NCBI GenBank assembly: GCA_041558415.1
Contig: JBFFEY010000021.1
Span: 1-46,994, forward strand
Length of the DNA stretch: 46,994 nt
From: SG8-39 sp041558415
Lineage (GTDB): Bacteria; Pseudomonadota; Gammaproteobacteria; Burkholderiales; SG8-39
Direction: 5' to 3'
In this document: piece by piece, positions 16,362-30,191 of the stretch
Layout of the letters: each line of letters begins with the position of its first letter
Numbering within the stretch: the first letter of the stretch is position 1
The notes under the pieces: model-generated
What the model was told of the DNA's origin: nothing
Seen by the model: only the letters and a program-made list of their open reading frames with translations
Database searches by the model: none
Made by a program: the position numbers and the translations under genes

Positions 16362-17438
16362 ATGGCATTCGATTTTTTTACGCCGAAGGCGCCGCCGTTG
16401 TTCGGACTCGACATCAGCTCTTCCTCGGTGAAGATGCTGGAAATCGTCGAGGCGGGCAAGGGTGGCTACCGTGTCGATCGGTACGCGATCGAGCCGCTAC
16501 CGCGCGAAGCCGTCGTCGACGGCAGCGTCAATAACCTCGAGGCCGTCGCCGAGTCGGTGAACCGTGCCTACAAGCGGCTCGGCACGCGCACCAAGCACGT
16601 CGCCATGGCCGTGCCCACCGGCGCCGTGATCACCAAAAAGATCATCGTTCCGGCCGGCCTGCGCGATGACGAGATGCAGGTGCAGGTCGAAGCGGAAGCG
16701 AATCAGTACATCCCCTTTGCGCTCGACGAGGTCAACCTCGATTTCCAGACCATCGGCCCCTCGCCGGCCAATCCGGCCGAGGAAGAGGTGCTGATCGCCG
16801 CCACGCGCAAGGAGAAGGTCGAGGACCGCGTCGCGGTCGCGGAATCCGCGGGCCTCAAGGCGGCCGTCATGGACGTCGAATCCTTCGCGCAGCAGAGCGC
16901 GCTCGAGATCGTCACCGGGCAGCTGCCCGGCGCCGGGCGCGACATGAACATCGCGGTCGTCGACATCGGGCAGAGCCTGATGAACGTGACGGTGATGCGC
17001 AACCAGCAGTCGGTTTACACGCGCGAACAGTCCTTCGGCGGCGGCCAGCTGACACAGGACATCGTCAACCGCTACGGCATGAGCCCGGAAGAAGCGGAAA
17101 ACGCGAAACGCTCGGGCGGGCTGCCGGATGACTTCGAATCCGAGGTGCTGCGGCCCTTCATGGAGAACCTCTCCATGGAGATCCAGCGCGCGCTGCAGTT
17201 CTTCTTCACCTCGACGCAGTACAACACCGTGGACCAAATCCTGCTCGCAGGCGGCTCGGCGGTGATCCCCGGCCTGGACGAGGTGGTGAACATGCACACC
17301 CAGGTGCCGGCGATGGTCGCCAATCCGTTCGTCGCCATGCAGACCGCGTCGCGCGTTCAGCTCAAGCGGCTCATCGCGGACGCGCCCTCGCTGATCGTGG
17401 CCTGCGGACTCGCCATGCGGAGGTTCGACCCGGTATGA
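16362..17438 (+). CDS. pilM: Type IV pilus inner-membrane platform protein PilM
   Basis: Cytoplasmic actin-like ATPase-fold protein that binds the N-terminus of PilN and links the pilus motor to the periplasmic alignment complex. The ATG at 16362 is chosen because family members start 'FxxxKxxxLxGLDISSSSVK', seen here; the in-frame extension upstream is not conserved-looking. The actin-fold phosphate loops 'GLDISSSSVKMLE' and 'AVVDIGQSLMNVTV' and the adenosine motif 'ILLAGGSAVIPGLDE' are present. 358 residues is typical. First gene of pilMNOPQ; the stop overlaps the pilN start as ATGA. Confidence 0.96.
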   Translation: MAFDFFTPKAPPLFGLDISSSSVKMLEIVEAGKGGYRVDRYAIEPLPREAVVDGSVNNLEAVAESVNRAYKRLGTRTKHVAMAVPTGAVITKKIIVPAGLRDDEMQVQVEAEANQYIPFALDEVNLDFQTIGPSPANPAEEEVLIAATRKEKVEDRVAVAESAGLKAAVMDVESFAQQSALEIVTGQLPGAGRDMNIAVVDIGQSLMNVTVMRNQQSVYTREQSFGGGQLTQDIVNRYGMSPEEAENAKRSGGLPDDFESEVLRPFMENLSMEIQRALQFFFTSTQYNTVDQILLAGGSAVIPGLDEVVNMHTQVPAMVANPFVAMQTASRVQLKRLIADAPSLIVACGLAMRRFDPV

Positions 17439-18049
17439 CGACGCGCATCAACCTACTGCCGCATCGCGAGGAGCGCCGCAAGCGTGCGCGCCAGCACTTC
17501 ATGGTGCTCGGCGTGCTCACCGCGATTTTCGGCCTCGCCATCGTCGGCGCGGTGCACCTGTACTTCGCCGGGATCATCGACACGCAGAGCGCGCGCAACA
17601 AGTTCCTCAAGGACGAGATCACCAAGCTCGACAAGCAGATCGCGGAGATCCGCAAGTTGAGGGACGAGATCACGGCGCTGCTCGAGCGCAAGAAGATCAT
17701 CGAAACCCTGCAGACCGACCGCGCGCAGACCGTGCACCTGCTCGATGAGCTCGTGCGGCAGATGCCCGAAGGCGTCTATCTCAAGGCGGTGACCCAGAAG
17801 GGCCTAAACGTGAAGCTCGAAGGCTATGCACAGTCGAACGCGCGCGTGTCGACCCTGATGCGCAACATCGAGGCGTCGCCATGGCTGGAGAACCCCGGTC
17901 TCGTGGAGGTCAAGGCTTCGGTCGTCGACAAGAAGCGGGTTTCGCAGTTCGAGTTAAACGTGGCGGTCAAGCGCGTCGACAAGGAAGACGAGGCCAAGGA
18001 CGGCGCGAAGGGCAGCAAGGGCGCCAAGCCGGCAGCGAAGGGGGGATAG
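17435..18049 (+). CDS. pilN: Type IV pilus assembly protein PilN
   Basis: Bitopic inner-membrane protein of the pilus alignment subcomplex. It begins with the PilM-binding motif 'INLLPHREERRKRAR', followed by a transmembrane helix (about 24-46), a coiled coil (about 50-95) and a ferredoxin-like periplasmic domain that pairs with PilO. The tail is Lys/Ala-rich ('DGAKGSKGAKPAAKGG'), likely disordered. 204 residues, normal. Start coupled to pilM by ATGA; pilO follows after 3 bp. Confidence 0.95.
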   Translation: MTTRINLLPHREERRKRARQHFMVLGVLTAIFGLAIVGAVHLYFAGIIDTQSARNKFLKDEITKLDKQIAEIRKLRDEITALLERKKIIETLQTDRAQTVHLLDELVRQMPEGVYLKAVTQKGLNVKLEGYAQSNARVSTLMRNIEASPWLENPGLVEVKASVVDKKRVSQFELNVAVKRVDKEDEAKDGAKGSKGAKPAAKGG

Positions 18050-18052
18050 GTC

Positions 18053-18706
18053 ATGGCGCTGAACTTCAACGAGATCGTCGAGGATTTCAGACGACTCAAC
18101 TGGCAGGACCCGGGCACCTGGCCGCTCATTCCGAAGATCGTCATCCTGCTGGCGATCCTCGTCGCAGTGCCGGTGGCGGGCTACTTCCTCGACTGGCAAG
18201 GACAACTCGAGCAGATCGAGGCGGGCCGCGCCGAAGAGCAGAAGCTGAAGGATTCCTACGTCGCGAAAAAGCGTCAGGCGGTGAACCTGGATCTGCACAA
18301 GCAGCAGCTGCGCGAGATCGACACCCAGTTCGGCGCGCTGCTGCGCCAGCTACCGAACAAGTCGCAGATGGACGCGCTGCTCGTCGACATCAACCAGGCG
18401 GGTCTCGGCCGTGGACTGCAATTCGACCTGTTCAAGCCGGCAGCTCAGGAACTCCAGAAAGAGTTCTACGCCGAGCTGCCGATCGAGGTGAAGGTCGTCG
18501 GCAACTATCACGACATGGGCGCGTTCGCCGCGGACGTCGGCGCGCTGCCGCGGATCGTGACGCTGAACGACGTGCGCATCAACGCGCAGAAGGACGGCAG
18601 CCTCGTCATGGAGGCGACGGCGCGCACCTTCCGTTACCTCGATGAAGAAGAAATCGCGGCGCAGCGCAGGGCGCAGCAGGCTGCGCGGAAAGGACAACGG
18701 CGATGA
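18053..18706 (+). CDS. pilO: Type IV pilus assembly protein PilO
   Basis: Inner-membrane partner of PilN. A short cytoplasmic N-terminus ('EDFRRLNWQDPGTWP') is followed by a transmembrane helix (about 24-46), a coiled coil, and a periplasmic ferredoxin-like domain ('YAELPIEVKVVGNYHDMGAF'). 217 residues matches the family. Its stop overlaps the start of pilP as ATGA, supporting stoichiometric expression of the alignment complex. Confidence 0.95.
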   Translation: MALNFNEIVEDFRRLNWQDPGTWPLIPKIVILLAILVAVPVAGYFLDWQGQLEQIEAGRAEEQKLKDSYVAKKRQAVNLDLHKQQLREIDTQFGALLRQLPNKSQMDALLVDINQAGLGRGLQFDLFKPAAQELQKEFYAELPIEVKVVGNYHDMGAFAADVGALPRIVTLNDVRINAQKDGSLVMEATARTFRYLDEEEIAAQRRAQQAARKGQRR

Positions 18707-19233
18707 GATGGCTGCTCCTGCTGGCCTGCGCCAGCCTCCTCGCCGCATGCAGCGGCGAACAGCACAGCGACCTGAAGGCCGAGCTGCGCGACCTGACCAA
18801 GGACCTGCGCGGACGCGTCGACCCGCTGCCGGCGGTGAAGACCTACGAGTCGGCTCCCTACACGGCCGAGGCGGAAATCGACCCCTTCCGTCCGGATCGC
18901 ATCATCGTCGCCGATGCGGCCGCGGGGCCCGATGCCGGCGGTGGTCGCAAGCCGGATCTGGACCGCCCGAAGGAGCCGCTCGAGGCGTTTCCGCTGGAAT
19001 CCATCGAGATGGTCGGCACCATCACGCAGAAGAAGGAAACCTTCGGTCTCGTGAAGGCCGGTCAAAACCTGTATCGCGTCAAAACGGGAAATTACATGGG
19101 CCAGAATTTCGGCGTCATCGTGGCGATTAACGAAGCCCAGATCGAGCTTAAAGAACTGGTCCAGGACGGCAGCGGCGAATGGAACGAACGAACCAGCGCA
19201 CTGCAACTGCAGGAAGGGGGAAGCGCCAAATGA
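18703..19233 (+). CDS. pilP: Type IV pilus lipoprotein PilP
   Basis: Inner-membrane lipoprotein that connects PilN/PilO to the secretin PilQ. The signal peptide ends with the lipobox 'LLAAC' (Cys16), followed by an unstructured linker, the conserved 'EIDPFRPDR' segment, and a C-terminal beta-sandwich ('FPLESIEMVGTITQKKETFG') that binds the PilQ N0 domain. 176 residues, normal. Its stop overlaps the pilQ start (ATGA at 19230). Confidence 0.95.
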   Translation: MRWLLLLACASLLAACSGEQHSDLKAELRDLTKDLRGRVDPLPAVKTYESAPYTAEAEIDPFRPDRIIVADAAAGPDAGGGRKPDLDRPKEPLEAFPLESIEMVGTITQKKETFGLVKAGQNLYRVKTGNYMGQNFGVIVAINEAQIELKELVQDGSGEWNERTSALQLQEGGSAK

Positions 19234-21326
19234 ACATGCGAACCGCAATCACAACGCTCGCTCTGTGGCTCGCGGGAATCGGTATCGCCGCCGCGCAGTC
19301 CAACAGCATCGATGCGTTTGACGTTTCCGAGCAAGGTGGAAACGTGATCGTGCGCATCACCACGAAGTCTCCCCTGCAGTCGGTGCCGCCGAATTTCTCC
19401 GTTGCCAATCCGGCACGCATCGCCTTCGACTTCCCGGGCACCGTGAACGCACTCGGCCGCTCGAGCCAGGACATCGGCACCGGCGAGCTGCGCAGCATGA
19501 ACATCGTGCAGGGCGCCGGACGCACGCGATTGGTGCTCAACCTGCGACGGCCGGTGGCGCACGAGGCGAGTGTTGACGGCAATAACCTGCTGATCACGCT
19601 CGCACCGCCGGCGACCTCGGCCGCCATGGCGGCGGACAAGGTCGCGCACTTCGCGGGGGGCGCCGCGGCCGCCAAGCACGCGGTGCGCGATATCGACTTC
19701 CGACGCGGTCCGAACGGCGAAGGACGGGTTGTGGTCGATCTGTCCGACTCCTCGACCGGGATCGACATCCGCCAGCAGGGCCAGAACCTGATCGTCGATC
19801 TGCTCAAGACGCAGATCCCGGACAACCTGCGGCGCCGCTATAACGTGGTCGATTTCGCGACGCCGGTGCAGACGGTCAGCGCGATGCAGCAGGGCGAGAA
19901 CGCGCGCCTCATCATCAGCCCGCGTGGCCAGTGGGAGCACAACGCCTATCAGTCGGAGTCGCAGTTCGTGGTCGAGGTCAAGCCGGTCGCGGCGGACCCC
20001 TCCGGGCGGGCGAAGAAGGGCGTCTACACGGGCGAGAAGCTGTCTCTCAACTTCCAGAACGTCGAGGTGCGCGCGGTGCTGAACGTCATCGCGGACTTCA
20101 CGGACCTGAACATCATCACCAGCGACACCGTGACGGGCAACATCACGCTGCGCCTGAAGGATGTGCCCTGGGACCAGGCGCTCGACATCATTCTGCAGAC
20201 CCGCGGTCTCGACAAGCGGCAGAACGGCAACGTGATCTGGATCGCACCGCGCGACGAGCTCGCGACGCGCGAGAAGCTCGCGCTCGAGTCGGCGGCGCAG
20301 ATCACCGAGCTGGAGCAGACCCGCACCGAGTCCTTCCAGATGAACTATCAGAAGGCCGCGGACGTGCAGAAGCTGCTCTCGGACAAGTCGCAGCGCATTC
20401 TCTCCAAGCGCGGCAGCGCGGTGGTCGACGCGCGCACCAACACGCTGTTCGTGCAGGACGTGCCGAGCCGGCTCGAGGAGGTGCGCAAGCTCATCGCGCA
20501 GATCGACGTCGCCGTGCGCCAGGTCATGATCGAGGCGCGCATCGTCGAGGCGGCCGACACCTTCAGCCGCAACCTCGGCGTGCGGCTCGGCTACCACGAC
20601 ACGACCGGTCGCGGCCAGGGCATCACGAGCGGCAGCTCGACGCTGCGCGGCAACATCGGCGGCAGCCTGCTCGACACGGGCCCACACTCCGGGCAGAGCG
20701 GCGACACCCCGACCTGGCCGGGCGATTCGCTCAGCGTGAACCTGCCGGCGGCCGGCCTGAACGCCTTCAACGCGGGCACCTTCTCGTTCCTGCTCTTCAA
20801 CCAGGCAATGACCAAGTTCCTCAACCTGGAGATCTCCGCGCTGGAAGCCGACGGCAAGGGCAAGATCATCGCCAGCCCGCGCGTGCTGACCGCCGACCAG
20901 GTCGAGGCGGTGATCGAGCAGGGTACGGAAATCCCCTACCAGCAGGCGACCTCCTCGGGCGCGACGTCGGTCACGTTCCGCAAGGCCAACCTGTCGCTCA
21001 AGGTGAAGCCGCAGATCACGCCCGACGGCAACATCATCATGACGCTGGACGTCAACAAGGACGCACCGGGCGCGACGACGCCGGCCGGCGTGCAGATCAG
21101 CACCAAGCACGTGAAGACCGAGGTGCTGGTCGAGAACGGCGGCACGGTGGTGATCGGCGGCATCTTCGAACAGCAGGACCGCACCGACCAGACGCGCGTA
21201 CCGTTCTTCGGTTCGCTGCCCTACGTCGGCTGGCTGTTCAAGAACGACACGACGACGACGCAAAAGGCCGAGTTGCTGGTGTTCATCACGCCGCGCATCG
21301 TCAACGAGCGCCTCACGGTGCGCTGA
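19230..21326 (+). CDS. pilQ: Type IV pilus secretin PilQ
   Basis: Outer-membrane secretin forming the pilus pore. The ATG at 19230 overlaps the pilP stop and gives a Sec signal ending 'GIGIAAA' before 'QSNSID'; an ATG two codons later is an equal alternative. Two peptidoglycan-binding AMIN domains (about 25-125 and 150-250) precede the STN/N0 domain ('LSLNFQNVEVRAVLNVIADF'), an N1/NolW domain with 'VVDARTNTLFVQDVPSRLEE', and the secretin barrel with 'VMIEARIVEA', 'IIASPRVLTADQ' and 'GGIFEQQDRTDQTRVPFFGS'. 698 residues is typical. Last gene of the pil operon. Confidence 0.96.
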   Translation: MNMRTAITTLALWLAGIGIAAAQSNSIDAFDVSEQGGNVIVRITTKSPLQSVPPNFSVANPARIAFDFPGTVNALGRSSQDIGTGELRSMNIVQGAGRTRLVLNLRRPVAHEASVDGNNLLITLAPPATSAAMAADKVAHFAGGAAAAKHAVRDIDFRRGPNGEGRVVVDLSDSSTGIDIRQQGQNLIVDLLKTQIPDNLRRRYNVVDFATPVQTVSAMQQGENARLIISPRGQWEHNAYQSESQFVVEVKPVAADPSGRAKKGVYTGEKLSLNFQNVEVRAVLNVIADFTDLNIITSDTVTGNITLRLKDVPWDQALDIILQTRGLDKRQNGNVIWIAPRDELATREKLALESAAQITELEQTRTESFQMNYQKAADVQKLLSDKSQRILSKRGSAVVDARTNTLFVQDVPSRLEEVRKLIAQIDVAVRQVMIEARIVEAADTFSRNLGVRLGYHDTTGRGQGITSGSSTLRGNIGGSLLDTGPHSGQSGDTPTWPGDSLSVNLPAAGLNAFNAGTFSFLLFNQAMTKFLNLEISALEADGKGKIIASPRVLTADQVEAVIEQGTEIPYQQATSSGATSVTFRKANLSLKVKPQITPDGNIIMTLDVNKDAPGATTPAGVQISTKHVKTEVLVENGGTVVIGGIFEQQDRTDQTRVPFFGSLPYVGWLFKNDTTTTQKAELLVFITPRIVNERLTVR

Positions 21327-21347
21327 TATCACCACAGCGCGGAACGC

Positions 21348-21373
21348 AAAAAGGGGGCGCAAGCCCCCTTTTT
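21348..21373 (+). terminator. Rho-independent terminator after pilQ
   Basis: A perfect 11-bp stem (AAAAAGGGGGC / GCCCCCTTTTT) with a GCAA tetraloop starts 22 bp after the pilQ stop. The stem ends in a five-T run, and its A-tract makes it work in either direction. It separates pilMNOPQ from aroK-aroB, so aroK needs its own promoter in the following 47 bp or readthrough. Confidence 0.9.
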
Positions 21374-21420
21374 CGTTCGGACCGCCGTGTAAGCGGCTGC
21401 GCCCGGCGGCGCCGCGTAAA

Positions 21421-21966
21421 ATGCTCACGGTGCGACGCCAGGCCAACAACCTATTCCTGATCGGCATGATGGGCGCCGGAAAGACCACCGCCGGACGGCT
21501 GCTCGCGCGCCGGCTCGGACGGCGCTTTATCGATACCGACCACGAGATCGAGGCGCGCTGCGGCGTCGGCATCCCGCTCATCTTCGAGATCGAGGGCGAG
21601 GACGGTTTTCGCGAGCGCGAGGCGCGCGCCATCGAGGAATTCACCGCGCTGGAAAACGTGGTGCTTGCGACCGGCGGCGGCGTCGTGCTGCGCGCCGACA
21701 ACCGCCGGCGCCTGGCCGCGCGCGGGCTGGTGATCTACCTGCATGCCCCGCCGGAGGCGCTTTACCGGCGGGTGCGCAACGATCGCAACCGGCCGCTGTT
21801 GGCGACGCCGGACCCGCTCGGCAAACTGCAGGCGCTCTATGCGGTGCGAGATCCGCTGTACCGCGAGATCGCCGACGCGATCATCGAGACCGGCGCGCAG
21901 AGCGCGCGTGCGCTGGCGCGCACGCTGCTTGCGCGCGTGGAGGAACAATGCAAAGCCTCCGCGTAG
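21421..21966 (+). CDS. aroK: Shikimate kinase
   Basis: Phosphorylates shikimate with ATP in the aromatic amino-acid pathway, in the cytoplasm. P-loop 'GMMGAGKTT' (Lys21), shikimate-binding 'DTDHEIE' and 'FREREA', and the 'VLATGGGVVLR' motif are present, with the lid arginine in 'RNDRNRPLL'. 181 residues, normal. The stop lies 19 bp inside the aroB reading frame, so the pair is co-translated. The order pil-aroK-aroB is conserved in gamma- and betaproteobacteria. Confidence 0.97.
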   Translation: MLTVRRQANNLFLIGMMGAGKTTAGRLLARRLGRRFIDTDHEIEARCGVGIPLIFEIEGEDGFREREARAIEEFTALENVVLATGGGVVLRADNRRRLAARGLVIYLHAPPEALYRRVRNDRNRPLLATPDPLGKLQALYAVRDPLYREIADAIIETGAQSARALARTLLARVEEQCKASA

Positions 21967-23048
21967 CGCTCGGCGAGCGGGCTTACCCGATCCATATCGG
22001 CGCCGGCATCCTCGGCGCGGCCGAGCTCTACGCGCCGCACGTGGCGGGCCGGGCGGTGGCGGTGGTCAGCAACGCAGTCGTCGCACCGCTCTACCTCGAG
22101 CGACTGCGCGGTGCGCTCGCCGCCTGCGGCGCGCGCGCGTTCGAGATCATCGTCGAGGACGGTGAACAGGCGAAGCGCTGGCAGACGCTCGACACGATCA
22201 TCGCTGCGATGCTCGAGGCGCGCTGCGACCGACGCAGCGTCGTCATCGCGCTCGGGGGCGGCGTGATCGGTGACCTGGCGGGCTTTGCCGCGGCGATCTA
22301 CCAGCGCGGCGTATCGTTCATCCAGGTTCCGACCACTCTGCTTGCGCAGGTCGACTCGTCGGTCGGCGGCAAGACCGGGATCAATCACGCGCTCGGCAAA
22401 AACATGATCGGCGCGTTCCACCAGCCCCTCGCGGTGATCGCCGACGTCGCTGCGCTGGGCACGCTGCCCCCGCGCGAGCTGCGCGCCGGGCTGGCCGAAG
22501 TGATCAAGCATGGCCTGGCGCTCGATGCGGAATTCTTCGAGTGGCTCGAAACGCACATGGAGCGCCTGCTGGGCGGCGATGCACAGGCGCTGACGCACGC
22601 CGTGCGGCGCAGCTGCGAGCTCAAGGCGCAGGTGGTGGCCGCCGACGAGCGCGAGGCGGGCCTGCGGGCGGTGCTCAACCTTGGCCACACCTTCGGCCAC
22701 GCCATCGAAGCCGGTGTCGGCTACGGCAGCTGGCTGCACGGCGAGGCCGTCGCGGCAGGCACGGTGATGGCCGCCGAACTCTCGGCGCGCGTCGGCGTGC
22801 TCGATGCCGCCGCCGTGGCACGGGTGCGTGCGCTGCTGGCGCGCGCGGGTCTGCCGGTCGAGGGTCCTGCGCTTTCGCCCGCGCGCTACCTCGAGCTCAT
22901 GGCGGTCGACAAGAAGGCAAGCGCGGGCAGGATCCGCTTCGTGATGCTCGAGGCGATCGGGCGTGCCGTGCTGCGCGATGACCTCGACCCGGCGGCGGTG
23001 CGTGCGGCGATCGCCCGCTGCAGCCCTCAGCCTGCTGCGGCGCAATAG
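21948..23048 (+). CDS. aroB: 3-dehydroquinate synthase
   Basis: Converts DAHP to 3-dehydroquinate, the second shikimate-pathway step, using NAD and a divalent metal. 'EDGEQAKRWQTLDTI', 'VVIALGGGVIGDLAGFAA' (NAD-binding), 'QVPTTLLAQVDSSVGGKTGI' (active site) and the metal histidines in 'VLNLGHTFGHAIEA' and 'GSWLHGEAVAAG' are all present. 366 residues, normal. The start overlaps the end of aroK. Confidence 0.97.
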   Translation: MQSLRVALGERAYPIHIGAGILGAAELYAPHVAGRAVAVVSNAVVAPLYLERLRGALAACGARAFEIIVEDGEQAKRWQTLDTIIAAMLEARCDRRSVVIALGGGVIGDLAGFAAAIYQRGVSFIQVPTTLLAQVDSSVGGKTGINHALGKNMIGAFHQPLAVIADVAALGTLPPRELRAGLAEVIKHGLALDAEFFEWLETHMERLLGGDAQALTHAVRRSCELKAQVVAADEREAGLRAVLNLGHTFGHAIEAGVGYGSWLHGEAVAAGTVMAAELSARVGVLDAAAVARVRALLARAGLPVEGPALSPARYLELMAVDKKASAGRIRFVMLEAIGRAVLRDDLDPAAVRAAIARCSPQPAAAQ

Positions 23049-23070
23049 CGGTCCTCGGTGCCGCGAGCCC

Positions 23071-23099
23071 TTGTAAGCAAAGGGTCCCGCGCGTATATT
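23071..23099 (+). promoter_or_regulatory. Predicted sigma-70 promoter for gltBD
   Basis: TTGTAA (23071-23076) and TATATT (23094-23099) are separated by exactly 17 bp, close to the TTGACA/TATAAT consensus, in an otherwise GC-rich stretch. The expected start near 23106 would leave a leader of about 67 nt before the gltB GTG at 23173. Confidence 0.6.
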
Positions 23100-23172
23100 C
23101 ACCGGTTCGCCCGCCACTTTTGTGCAGAGCGGCGTAAAGGGTATTAAAAGCTTTAACATCAGGGGCTTGAAA

Positions 23173-27819
<4,647 letters not shown>

Positions 27820-27931
27820 CCGAAAAGTGAGGGCCGGGTCCGGTTGGGGGCGGGTGGTAGCCGTCCCCCGCACCCGGCAGCGACACGATCAAGGCCCCGC
27901 AGCGCAAGGGTCACAGGAGCGGAAGCAAACG

Positions 27932-29389
27932 ATGGGTAAGGTCACCGGATTTCTCGAGCATCAACGTCTCGCCGAGGCCTCCGAGCCGGTCGAGGAGCGC
28001 AAGAGGCACTACCGCGAGTTCGTCCTGCATCTGACGGACGACGAGGCGAAGGTCCAGGGCGCGCGCTGCATGGACTGCGGCACGCCGTTCTGCATGTCGG
28101 GCTGCCCGGTGAACAACATCATTCCCGACTTCAACGACCTGGTGTTCCGGCAGGACTGGCGTCAGGCCATCGCCACGCTGCACTCGACGAACAACTTTCC
28201 CGAGTTCACCGGACGCGTCTGCCCGGCGCCCTGCGAGGAGGCCTGCGTGCTGCGCATCAATAACGATCCGGTCGGCATCAAGTCGATCGAGCACGCGATC
28301 ATCGACAAGGCCTGGGAAGCGGGCTGGGTCGCGCCGCAGCCGGCGGCGCACAAGACCGGCCGGCGCGTCGCCGTCGTCGGCTCGGGCCCTGCGGGCCTGG
28401 CCTGCGCGCAGCAGCTGGCGCGCGCGGGGCACGAGGTCGTCGTGTTCGAGAAGAACGACCGGCCGGGCGGTCTGCTGCGCTATGGCATCCCCGATTTCAA
28501 GCTGGAAAAATGGCTGATCGACCGCCGCCTCGAGCAGCTGCAGGCCGAGGGCGTGTCGATCCGGACCAACCACATGGTCGGCAAGGCGCCGGTCGGCGCG
28601 GGCAACGCCGAGGCGGTTGCGCTCGACCCGGTAACGATCACCGACGAATTCGACGCCGTGGTGCTCGCCGGCGGCGCGGAACAGCCGCGCGACCTGCCGA
28701 TCCCGGGGCGCACGCTCGAGGGCATTCATTTCGCGATGCAGTTCCTGCCGCTGCAGAACCGGCGTGTCGCCGGCGACAAGGGCGTCGCCGACCTGTGGGC
28801 GAGCGACAAGCACGTCATCGTCATCGGTGGCGGCGATACGGGCTCGGACTGTGTCGGCACGTCGAACCGGCATGGCGCGCGGTCGGTCACCCAGTTCGAG
28901 CTGCTGCCGATGCCGCCGGACCCTGAACGCAATCCGGTCTGGCCCTACTGGCCGACGCGGCTGCGCACGTCCTCTTCGCACGAGGAAGGCGTATCACGCG
29001 ACTGGTCGGTCGCGACCAAGGAATTCATCGGCGAGAACGGGCGCGTCAAGGCGCTCAAGGCCGTACGGCTGGAATGGAAGGACGGCAGGATGCAGGAGGT
29101 TCCGGGCTCGGAATTCACGCTGCCCGCGGATCTGGTGCTGCTGGCGATGGGGTTCGTCTCCCCGGTGCAGACGATGCTCGAGGCCTTCGGCGTGGAGAAG
29201 GACGCGCGCGGCAATGCGCAGGCAACGACCGAAGGCGAAGGCTGTTACGCCACCTCGGTGCCCAAGGTGTTTGCCGCGGGGGACCTGCGGCGCGGTCAGT
29301 CGCTCGTCGTGTGGGCGATCCGCGAAGGCCGGCAGTGCGCCCGGGCGGTCGACGAATTCCTCATGGGATCGAGCGAACTGCCGCGCTGA
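27932..29389 (+). CDS. gltD: Glutamate synthase [NADPH], small subunit
   Basis: Flavoprotein that passes electrons from NADPH to GltB. The ATG at 27932 follows an AGGAG site. The N-terminal cysteines 'CMDCGTPFCMSGCP' and 'CPAPCEEAC' bind the 4Fe-4S clusters. The FAD site is 'VVGSGPAGLACAQQLA' and the NADPH site 'VIVIGGGDTGSDCVGTS'. 'KVFAAGDLRRGQSLVVWAI' is the C-terminal FAD motif. 485 residues, normal. It follows gltB after 112 bp; a regulator gene begins 8 bp after its stop. Confidence 0.97.
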   Translation: MGKVTGFLEHQRLAEASEPVEERKRHYREFVLHLTDDEAKVQGARCMDCGTPFCMSGCPVNNIIPDFNDLVFRQDWRQAIATLHSTNNFPEFTGRVCPAPCEEACVLRINNDPVGIKSIEHAIIDKAWEAGWVAPQPAAHKTGRRVAVVGSGPAGLACAQQLARAGHEVVVFEKNDRPGGLLRYGIPDFKLEKWLIDRRLEQLQAEGVSIRTNHMVGKAPVGAGNAEAVALDPVTITDEFDAVVLAGGAEQPRDLPIPGRTLEGIHFAMQFLPLQNRRVAGDKGVADLWASDKHVIVIGGGDTGSDCVGTSNRHGARSVTQFELLPMPPDPERNPVWPYWPTRLRTSSSHEEGVSRDWSVATKEFIGENGRVKALKAVRLEWKDGRMQEVPGSEFTLPADLVLLAMGFVSPVQTMLEAFGVEKDARGNAQATTEGEGCYATSVPKVFAAGDLRRGQSLVVWAIREGRQCARAVDEFLMGSSELPR

Positions 29390-29397
29390 AAGCCGCC

Positions 29398-30045
29398 GTG
29401 GTCGAGCCAGCCAGTCCGCGTATCTACCGTCTCAGCGACGCCGAGCTCGCGGCGATCAGCGCGCATGGCATCACGCGCAGGTATCCCAAGAACACCATCA
29501 TCGTCAGCGAGGGCGACAGCACCGACGGCCTGTTCATCGTCCTCGAAGGGCGGGTGAAGGTCTTCGTCAGCGACGAGGATGGGCACGAGGTGGTGCTCGG
29601 CACCCAGGGTCCGGGGGAATATTTCGGCGAGATGGCGCTGCTCGACGCCGGGCCGCGCTCCGCGTCGGTGATGACGCTCGAGCCGAGCCAGATGATCGTC
29701 GTGTCGAGGGACAATTTCCGCGGATTCGTCGAAGGCAACCCGGCCTTCGCCTTCAGCCTGATCGCCAAGCTCATCGCGCGCGTGCGCGCGCTTACCGAGA
29801 ACGTCAAGAGTCTGGCGCTGATGGATGTCTACGGACGGCTGGCGCGGCTGCTGCTCGAGCTTGCGGAGGAGCGCGACGGCGTGCTGCAGATCCGCGAGCG
29901 GCTCACGCAGCAGGAGATCGCAAGCCGCATCGGCGCCTCGCGCGAGATGGTGAGCCGCCTCCTCAAGGACCTCACCACCGGCGGCTACATCACGCAGTCG
30001 CGCGAGGGTATCGTGCTGCACCGCAGGCCGCCGTTGCACTGGTGA
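29398..30045 (+). CDS. CRP-like transcriptional regulator
   Basis: 215-residue Crp/Fnr-family regulator; the GTG at 29398 starts 8 bp after gltD. A cyclic-nucleotide-binding domain (about 12-125) has 'FGEMALLDAGPRSASV', keeping the Glu and Arg-Ser of the phosphate-binding cassette that binds cAMP in E. coli CRP. A dimer helix ('LMDVYGRLARLLLELA') and a winged helix follow, with recognition helix 'SREMVSRLLKDL'. This matches the Arg-Glu-x-x-x-Arg pattern of CRP (TGTGA-type sites), not the FNR pattern. There are no N-terminal cysteines, so it is not an FNR-type oxygen sensor. Its target and ligand are unknown; a cyclase gene 6.5 kb downstream is a possible ligand source. Confidence 0.9.
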   Translation: MVEPASPRIYRLSDAELAAISAHGITRRYPKNTIIVSEGDSTDGLFIVLEGRVKVFVSDEDGHEVVLGTQGPGEYFGEMALLDAGPRSASVMTLEPSQMIVVSRDNFRGFVEGNPAFAFSLIAKLIARVRALTENVKSLALMDVYGRLARLLLELAEERDGVLQIRERLTQQEIASRIGASREMVSRLLKDLTTGGYITQSREGIVLHRRPPLHW

Positions 30046-30191
30046 TTTGCCGCGGATGCTGCACTGCAGCGTTCGTCGCTCTGCAAATGGCGACGTGAAT
30101 TTTCCCGCGCCAGGCTGCGTCAGGGTGCGCTTCGCGCGCGGGCGGTGGAGGTCTACCTTGGGGACATCGCCAACGCCGCTAAGAGAGCGTG

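Noticed and set aside
19092..21701. An 869-codon minus-strand frame opposite pilQ and aroK
   Set aside because: It crosses the perfect pilQ terminator and lies opposite two complete conserved genes.
29398..30045. The Crp/Fnr-family gene as the anaerobic FNR that would bind the site at 46273
   Set aside because: It lacks the N-terminal Fe-S cysteines and has a CRP-type rather than FNR-type recognition helix.
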